In this document: piece after piece, positions 59,125 through 64,000 of the stretch
Numbering within the stretch: position 1 is the stretch's first letter
Layout of the letters: each line of letters starts with the position of its first letter
NCBI RefSeq assembly: GCF_030407765.1
Contig: NZ_JASDCU010000006.1
Span: forward strand, 124,001-188,000
Direction of reading: 5' to 3'
DNA: 64,000 nt
From: Microbacterium sp. APC 3901
Lineage (GTDB): Bacteria > Actinomycetota > Actinomycetes > Actinomycetales > Microbacteriaceae
Position numbers and translations under genes: made by a program
Notes under the pieces: model-generated
Databases searched by the model: none
What the model was told of the DNA's origin: nothing
The model's input: only the letters and a program-made list of their open reading frames with translations

Positions 59125-59517
59125 TCAGTTGGAGACGCCGAGAAGGCTGCGCGCCATCCTCGCCACGTGAGGCGGTGTGTGAGCGCCGAGCCAGACGGTC
59201 CACTGCAGCGCGGGCTCCGCGCACGTCCACTCGACGCACCAGGAGTGCACCGCATTCGCGAGGCGCTCGCCCTTCGCATGCTGACGGATGCCGTCGCCGC
59301 GCAGGAGCCAACGCACGGACACGCCTTCGGGCACATCGATGTGACGGAGCTGGATGCGCGCAGCAGCCTCGAGCAGGATGACCCCCTCGGCATCCCAGGG
59401 CAGCCGCGCCGCGATCGCGGCGATGGCACCCGCGTCGGTCGAGTCGCCGGCGATGAGCACGACCCCCTCGATGTTCTCCCAGTCGGGGTCTTCGAGATGC
59501 TCGCAGGCGCTGTTCAT
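59125..59517 (-). CDS. SIP-type siderophore-interacting domain protein, C-terminal domain only
   Basis: This 130-residue protein matches only the C-terminal half of siderophore-interacting ferric reductases: GVVLIAGDSTDAGAIAAIAA, VSVRWLLRGDGIRQHAKGER and LQWTVWLGAH. The N-terminal FAD-binding domain is missing and no trace of it is seen upstream, so it is a stand-alone domain or a fragment. It starts six bases after TATAGT (leaderless type), and that box overlaps a good DtxR/IdeR iron box, so it should be induced by iron starvation. Confidence 0.78.
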   Translation of the reverse strand: MNSACEHLEDPDWENIEGVVLIAGDSTDAGAIAAIAARLPWDAEGVILLEAAARIQLRHIDVPEGVSVRWLLRGDGIRQHAKGERLANAVHSWCVEWTCAEPALQWTVWLGAHTPPHVARMARSLLGVSN

Positions 59518-59523
59518 TCTCCC

Positions 59524-59529
59524 ACTATA
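59524..59529 (-). promoter_or_regulatory. -10 box of a leaderless-type promoter (SIP-domain gene)
   Basis: On the minus strand TATAGT is followed by GGGAGA and then the ATG at 59517. It overlaps the iron box. Confidence 0.6.
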
Positions 59530-59545
59530 GGTAAGGCTACCCTTA
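59527..59545. promoter_or_regulatory. DtxR/IdeR iron box
   Basis: ATAGGTAAGGCTACCCTTA matches the DtxR consensus TWAGGTTAGSCTAACCTWA at 16 of 19 positions. It overlaps the -10 box of the SIP-domain gene, so an iron-loaded repressor would block transcription. Confidence 0.75.
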
Positions 59546-59602
59546 GTAGGCAACGTCCATCGTCGGCATCCTCATCTCGGCGCCCGTCCAGCCACACGGC
59601 TC

Positions 59603-59608
59603 TACGCT
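59603..59608 (+). promoter_or_regulatory. -10 box of a leaderless-type promoter (mycoredoxin-like gene)
   Basis: TACGCT is followed by six bases and then the ATG at 59615. Confidence 0.55.
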
Positions 59609-59614
59609 GGACAC

Positions 59615-59878
59615 ATGACTTCTCCTGCAGACTCCGCGATCACGATGTTCGGCGCCGACTGGTGCCGCGACTGCATCCGCACCAAGAAGCAGCTCGACTC
59701 GCTCGGCGTGGAGTACACCTACGTCGACCTCGTCGCGGACCCTTCTGCGGCCGACATCGCGAAGGACATCTCGGGCCGCACGAACATCCCCGTCGTGGTC
59801 TACCCCGACTCCTCGCACCACGTCGAGCCCTCGAACGCGGACGTCGAGTCGAAGCTCCGCGAGCTCTCGATCATCTGA
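59615..59878 (+). CDS. Mycoredoxin/glutaredoxin-like protein
   Basis: This 87-residue protein is a compact thioredoxin fold with the active site ADWCRDC (Cys 17 and 20) and the cis-proline segment TNIPVVVYPD. It is the size of actinobacterial mycoredoxins, which reduce mixed disulfides with mycothiol, although the usual active site there is CGYC/CPYC, so the CRDC variant is notable. It is expressed from a leaderless-type promoter and is divergent from the iron-regulated SIP-domain gene. Confidence 0.85.
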   Translation: MTSPADSAITMFGADWCRDCIRTKKQLDSLGVEYTYVDLVADPSAADIAKDISGRTNIPVVVYPDSSHHVEPSNADVESKLRELSII

Positions 59879-59904
59879 CCTGAAGCGGGCTCGTCGCGCA
59901 CCGA

Positions 59905-59910
59905 TACACT
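59905..59910 (+). promoter_or_regulatory. -10 box of a leaderless-type promoter (MFS gene)
   Basis: TACACT is followed by six bases and then the ATG at 59917. Confidence 0.55.
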
Positions 59911-59916
59911 GGCGCG

Positions 59917-61296
59917 ATGAGCACCGCGGCGCGGCCCGAACGAGCATCCGTCCGCCTGTCCGCCCGCACGGTCGCCCTCTACGCGATCGGCTCGCTCGGC
60001 ACCGGCGGGTACGCGACCCTCCCCGGGCTGGTGCTGACGTACTTCCTGACCGACAATCTCGGAGTCGCTGCACTCACCGCCGGCTTCATCGTCACCGGCG
60101 CCAAGATCTGGGACGTCGTCATCGACCCCCTGATCGGCGCCGCGTCGGACCGTCACTACGCGCGCACGGCCTCGCGTCGAGGATTCATGCTGGTCGGCGC
60201 CCTCACCCTTCCGGTGTTCTTCGCGCTCACCTTCGCCGTGCCGCCCTCCTGGGGGCCCACCGCCGGCGCCGTCTGCGTGCTCCTCGCGTTCCTCGCCACG
60301 GCGACGTCATTCAGCCTGTTCCAGGTGCCGTACGTCGCGTTGCCCGCCGAACTCACCTCGGGCTACGACGAGCGCACCCGGCTGCTCGGGTGGCGCGTCG
60401 TCGTGCTCACCGCATCCATCCTCCTCTTCGGGGCCGGCGGTCCCGAACTGAGGAGCGCGACCGCAGACCCCGTCACGGGATACCTGCTGATGGGCGCCGT
60501 CGCGGGCGTGATCATCGGCGTCGGCATGCTCATCGCATCGCGGACCGCGGATACCGCCGCCCGTCACATGGACGCGGACGAACGCCCGAAGGCTGTCGCT
60601 CCGACGGGACTCCGGGAGCAGTACGCCGCCGGCGTGCGCACTCTTCGCGACAGTCAGCCGTTCCGCGCGCTCCTCGGCACATTCCTTCTGCAGGCGCTCG
60701 CGACCGGGACGATGCTCGCCGGCGCTCAGTACGTCGCGACCTGGGTGCTGCGCTCGGAAGACGCCGTGACGCTCGTGTTCCTGGCGCTCGTCGGGCCCGC
60801 CCTGCTCGCGACACCGGGATGGACGGTCGTCGCGCGCCGCGTCGGCAAGGAGCGGGCGTTCGCCCTCGCGAGCATCATCTTCCTGCTCGCCGCCGCATCG
60901 CTCGTTCTCGCAGTCTGGACACCCGGCACCTGGATGTACGGTTCGATCGCGGTGGCCGGCATCGCCTATGCCGGACTGCAGTCGCTGCCCATGGCGATGC
61001 TGCCCGACGTGATCTCGCACGACGAGCGACACAGCGGAAGGGGCCGGGCCGGCACCTTCACGGGCGTGTGGACGGCGGGCGAGACCGTCGGGTTCGCGCT
61101 CGGTGCCACCACGGTCTCTCTCACACTCGCCGCGACGGGATACGTCTCGAGCGTCGCGGGCACGACCACGCAGCAGCCGGACGCCGCGATCACGGGCATC
61201 GCGCTCGCCTTCAGCATCGTTCCCGCCCTGCTGATGTCGGCGAGCCTGCTCACGCTGCGCCGCTACCGCCTGCGCCGCGCCGACATCGACGCCTGA
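59917..61296 (+). CDS. MFS/GPH-type transporter
   Basis: This 459-residue, 12-helix transporter has GAKIWDVVIDPLIGAASDRH in the first half, a form of the GPH symporter (MelB-like) motif in which the Asp residues bind cation, and MLPDVISHDERHSGRGRAGT in the second half. It probably moves a sugar or glycoside with Na+ or H+. The start follows a TACACT box by six bases. The next gene, an aldehyde dehydrogenase, begins 46 bases downstream with its own ribosome-binding site. Confidence 0.87.
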   Translation: MSTAARPERASVRLSARTVALYAIGSLGTGGYATLPGLVLTYFLTDNLGVAALTAGFIVTGAKIWDVVIDPLIGAASDRHYARTASRRGFMLVGALTLPVFFALTFAVPPSWGPTAGAVCVLLAFLATATSFSLFQVPYVALPAELTSGYDERTRLLGWRVVVLTASILLFGAGGPELRSATADPVTGYLLMGAVAGVIIGVGMLIASRTADTAARHMDADERPKAVAPTGLREQYAAGVRTLRDSQPFRALLGTFLLQALATGTMLAGAQYVATWVLRSEDAVTLVFLALVGPALLATPGWTVVARRVGKERAFALASIIFLLAAASLVLAVWTPGTWMYGSIAVAGIAYAGLQSLPMAMLPDVISHDERHSGRGRAGTFTGVWTAGETVGFALGATTVSLTLAATGYVSSVAGTTTQQPDAAITGIALAFSIVPALLMSASLLTLRRYRLRRADIDA

Positions 61297-61342
61297 CCGG
61301 AGTGCGCCGCATAAGCTGGGAGCCCGCCCGAAGGAGACGCCG

Positions 61343-63097
61343 ATGACTTCTGCGACAACGCCCGCCGCTTCGACGACGACCCCGGACCTCGGAGAGGCCG
61401 AGCGGGATCGGCTCGACACCGCGATCCACGATCTTCAGGCCGGCGCGAGCACCTGGTCTTCCCTGACGCTCGCCCAGCGCGTCACACTCCTGCGAGCCGT
61501 GCGATCGAGCGTCGCGGCCGCGGCCGAGGACTGGGCGGACACGGCGGCCGCATCGAAGGGCCTCGACGGCCGGCATCCGCTGCGCGGAGAGGAATGGCTC
61601 AGCGGGCCCTACAGCGTGCTCGGCGCGCTGGATGCCTACATCGAGACGATGTCGCGTCTGGCGAACGGCACGAACCCCCTCGACGGGATCACGATCGACC
61701 GGGCTCCCGGTGGACGCACTCGCGTGCATGCCTTCCCCCTCACCGGCATCGACCGATTCCTGCTCTCCGGCTACACGGGCGAGGTCTGGCTCGAACCCGG
61801 TGTCACTCCGAACGGCGCGCGCGCCGCGGCCGGTCTCGCCCAGCGCACCCCCTCGGACTCGGGGGGCGTGGGACTCGTGCTCGGCGCCGGCAACATCACC
61901 TCGATTCCCGTGCTCGACGTCTTCTACGAGCTGATCGCGTGCAACCGCACGGCACTGCTCAAGGTCAATCCGACGCAGGATGCGCTCGTGCCGATCTACA
62001 AGCGGGCGCTCGCGCCCCTGATCGGCCCCGGGCTGCTGCGCATCACCCGCGGCGGACCCGAGGTCGGCGCGTACCTCACCGGCCATCCCGACCTCGCACA
62101 CGTGCACGTCACGGGATCGGACGCGACCTTCAACGCCATCGTGTGGGGCACGGGAGCTGCGGCCACGCGTCGACGACGTGAGAGCCGTCCGCTGCTGAAG
62201 AAGCCCATCACGGCCGAACTCGGCGGTGTGTCGCCCATCATCGTGGTTCCCGGCGAGTGGACCCAGGCCGATCTCACCTATCAGGCCGAGCACGTCGCGA
62301 CCATGCGTCTGCAGAACAGCGGGCACAACTGCATCGCCGGACAGGTCGTCATCGTGTCGTCGGACTGGGCGCAGGCCGACGACTTCCGCGCCGCTCTGCG
62401 TCGTGCGTACGCGAACGCTCCGGAACGGCCGATCTGGTATCCCGGTGCACCCGCGCGGATGCACCTCGCGACCGATGCGTACCCCGACGCGCTCGTCCTC
62501 GGCGATCGGCTGCTGGTCGAGGTCTCCGAGAACGACGACGCGACCGCGCTGCAGAGCACCGAGTACTTCGCACCGGTGCTGGGCGTCGTCACGGTGTCCG
62601 GCACCGCTCAGGAGTTCCTCGACGCGGCCGTGGCCTACGCCAACGAGCGGCTGCAGGGCACGCTCGGCGCGAACCTGCTGATCGACCCATCGACCGAGAA
62701 GGCGCTCGGCGCGGGATTCGACCGCTCGATCGCAGCCCTTCGCTACGGCTCGATCGCGATCAACGGCTGGACCGCCTTCGGCTTCATCACCCCGACCATG
62801 ACCTGGGGAGCATTCCCCGGCAGCACGATCGCGGATGTCGGCAGCGGCATCGGCATCGTGCACAACGTTCTGCTGCTCGATCGCGTCGAGCGCTCGGTGA
62901 TCCGCGGCCCCTTCCGGCCTTTCCCGCGTTCGCTTCCGGTCGTCAACGGCGGCGGGCGCTTCAGCATCCTGCCCAAGCCTCCGTGGTTCGTCTCCTCAAG
63001 GACGGGGGCGACGGTGAGCGAGGGCCTCACTCGGTTCCGCGCGAACGGCGGCATGATCGGGCTGCTGAAGACTCTCACCGCTGCGCTGCGCGCCTGA
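61343..63097 (+). CDS. Aldehyde dehydrogenase family protein
   Basis: This 584-residue NAD(P)-dependent dehydrogenase is longer than the usual 480-500. The Glu block ITAELGGVSPII (about 290) and the catalytic Cys block MRLQNSGHNCIAGQVVIVSS (about 330) are present, as is VLGAGNITSIPVLDVFYELI as a variant of the nucleotide-binding region. The extra length comes from an extended N-terminus and a C-terminal section after the fold. GAAGGAG precedes the ATG. The preferred aldehyde is unknown. Confidence 0.87.
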   Translation: MTSATTPAASTTTPDLGEAERDRLDTAIHDLQAGASTWSSLTLAQRVTLLRAVRSSVAAAAEDWADTAAASKGLDGRHPLRGEEWLSGPYSVLGALDAYIETMSRLANGTNPLDGITIDRAPGGRTRVHAFPLTGIDRFLLSGYTGEVWLEPGVTPNGARAAAGLAQRTPSDSGGVGLVLGAGNITSIPVLDVFYELIACNRTALLKVNPTQDALVPIYKRALAPLIGPGLLRITRGGPEVGAYLTGHPDLAHVHVTGSDATFNAIVWGTGAAATRRRRESRPLLKKPITAELGGVSPIIVVPGEWTQADLTYQAEHVATMRLQNSGHNCIAGQVVIVSSDWAQADDFRAALRRAYANAPERPIWYPGAPARMHLATDAYPDALVLGDRLLVEVSENDDATALQSTEYFAPVLGVVTVSGTAQEFLDAAVAYANERLQGTLGANLLIDPSTEKALGAGFDRSIAALRYGSIAINGWTAFGFITPTMTWGAFPGSTIADVGSGIGIVHNVLLLDRVERSVIRGPFRPFPRSLPVVNGGGRFSILPKPPWFVSSRTGATVSEGLTRFRANGGMIGLLKTLTAALRA

Positions 63098-63120
63098 CAG
63101 CTGCCCGGCACCGGGCGGGA

Positions 63121-64000
63121 TCAGCCGGCGAAACGGTCGGTCGCGGCTCGCAGTGCTCGCTGGATGCCGGGTTCGGTCGCCGAGTGTCCGGCATCGTCGA
63201 CGACGACGAACTCGGCCTCGGGCCAGGCCGTGTGCAGGTCCCACGCGGTCATCATCGGCGTGCACACATCGTGGCGCCCCTGCACGATGACCGTCGGGAT
63301 GTGACGGATGCCGTCGACGCCGGCGATCAGCTGCCCCTCGGTCCACCATCCGCGGTTCACGAAGAAGTGGTTCTCGATGCGAGCGAACGCGACAGCGGTG
63401 TGCGGGTCGGACATCGCCTCGATCTGCGCGGCATCCGGGCGCAGCGTGACCGTGGCGGCCTCCCACCGCGACCAGGCGATCGCAGCCGGTTCGTGCACGG
63501 CCGGGTCGGGGTCGAACAGACGCCGGTGATAGGCCTCGATCATGTGCGAACGCTCGAGCACCGGGATGGGAGCGATGAACTCCTCCCAGAGGTCGGGGAA
63601 CAGCGCGGCGGCACCGCCCTCGTAGAACCACTCCAACTCTGCGCGGCGGAGCGTGAAGACACCCCGCAGGATGAGCTCGCTGACGGCATCCGGGTGGGCC
63701 TGCGCGTAGGCGAGCGCGAGCGCACTTCCCCAGGATCCGCCGAACACCTGCCACTGCTCGATACCGAGGTTGCGACGGAGCAGCTCGATGTCGGCGACCA
63801 GATGTGCGGTGCTGACGAAGCGGAGGTCGGCATCGGCGGCGCTCGCGTGCGGGGTGCTGCGCCCGCAGCCGCGCTGGTCGAGCAGCACGATCCGATACGC
63901 GGCAGGGTCGAAGAACCGCCGCTGCCACGGCGACGTGCCGCTTCCAGGACCACCGTGCAGGAACACGACGGGCTTGCCGTCGGGGTTGCCGCTGACCTCC
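63121..64000 (-). CDS. pip: Proline iminopeptidase (partial)
   Basis: This is the C-terminal 292 residues of an alpha/beta hydrolase; the N-terminus is beyond the window edge, and the frame is open through EVSGNPDGKPVVFLHGG. The oxyanion segment FLHGGPGSGTSPWQRRFFDP, the DQRGCGRSTPH block, the nucleophile elbow VFGGSWGSALALAYAQ, a late Asp (QGRHDVCTP) and the final His (DDAGHSA) are those of prolyl aminopeptidases (S33), which cut N-terminal proline from peptides in the cytoplasm. Confidence 0.92.
   Translation of the reverse strand, partial: EVSGNPDGKPVVFLHGGPGSGTSPWQRRFFDPAAYRIVLLDQRGCGRSTPHASAADADLRFVSTAHLVADIELLRRNLGIEQWQVFGGSWGSALALAYAQAHPDAVSELILRGVFTLRRAELEWFYEGGAAALFPDLWEEFIAPIPVLERSHMIEAYHRRLFDPDPAVHEPAAIAWSRWEAATVTLRPDAAQIEAMSDPHTAVAFARIENHFFVNRGWWTEGQLIAGVDGIRHIPTVIVQGRHDVCTPMMTAWDLHTAWPEAEFVVVDDAGHSATEPGIQRALRAATDRFAG

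Overview
The window is one stretch of a high-GC actinobacterial chromosome, most likely Microbacterium or another Microbacteriaceae. The evidence is GC-rich codon use throughout, frequent GTG starts, many leaderless-type promoters, a mycoredoxin-like protein, a DivIVA/Wag31-like protein, a DtxR-type iron box and actinobacterial gene neighbourhoods. The genus is an inference from general character, not from a marker gene.

Left part (1-12276), catabolism of uronates and rhamnosylated glycans: a fructuronate reductase-type gene (cut by the window edge) overlaps uxaC, and both diverge from a LacI-family regulator. A MarR-controlled pair follows (Baeyer-Villiger monooxygenase and an SMP-30-like lipoprotein). 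Next come a sugar transporter and GH78 alpha-L-rhamnosidase operon, then a TetR regulator with a sugar isomerase-like TIM barrel. The same LacI-type operator lies in front of uxaC and of the transporter, so one regulator may control both.

12399-13983 is a small island poorer in GC than its surroundings. It is bounded by two outward-facing 3' ends of broken tRNA genes, each still followed by its terminator. It holds a membrane protein with a GAF-like end, a 56-residue protein, and no integrase.

14101-28000 is mostly housekeeping and regulation: a GntR regulator, an auxin-efflux-type permease, a DivIVA-like protein, a drug-type ABC exporter with a two-component system whose kinase is frameshifted, a fatty acid desaturase, a compact tatABC set beside a Tat-exported intradiol dioxygenase-like lipoprotein, and an LtrA-like membrane protein.

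28239-59079 is a large exopolysaccharide and cell-surface locus. It contains a polyprenyl-phosphate sugar transferase, several glycosyltransferases, a Wzz/BY-kinase, a low-molecular-weight tyrosine phosphatase, a flippase, a polymerase-like protein, an acetyltransferase, a deacetylase, a nucleotide-sugar dehydrogenase and a cytidylyltransferase. It also carries two tandem giant secreted LamG/PKD proteins and a beta-helix protein. Five transcription units here carry clusters of a short element, consensus ATCTGGGGA, just before the coding sequence. This is the strongest candidate for an undescribed control signal in the window.

The right end (59125-64000) holds an iron-box-controlled SIP-type domain, a mycoredoxin-like protein, an MFS transporter, an aldehyde dehydrogenase and an edge-truncated proline iminopeptidase. 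All assignments come from reading translated motifs; no database search was possible.
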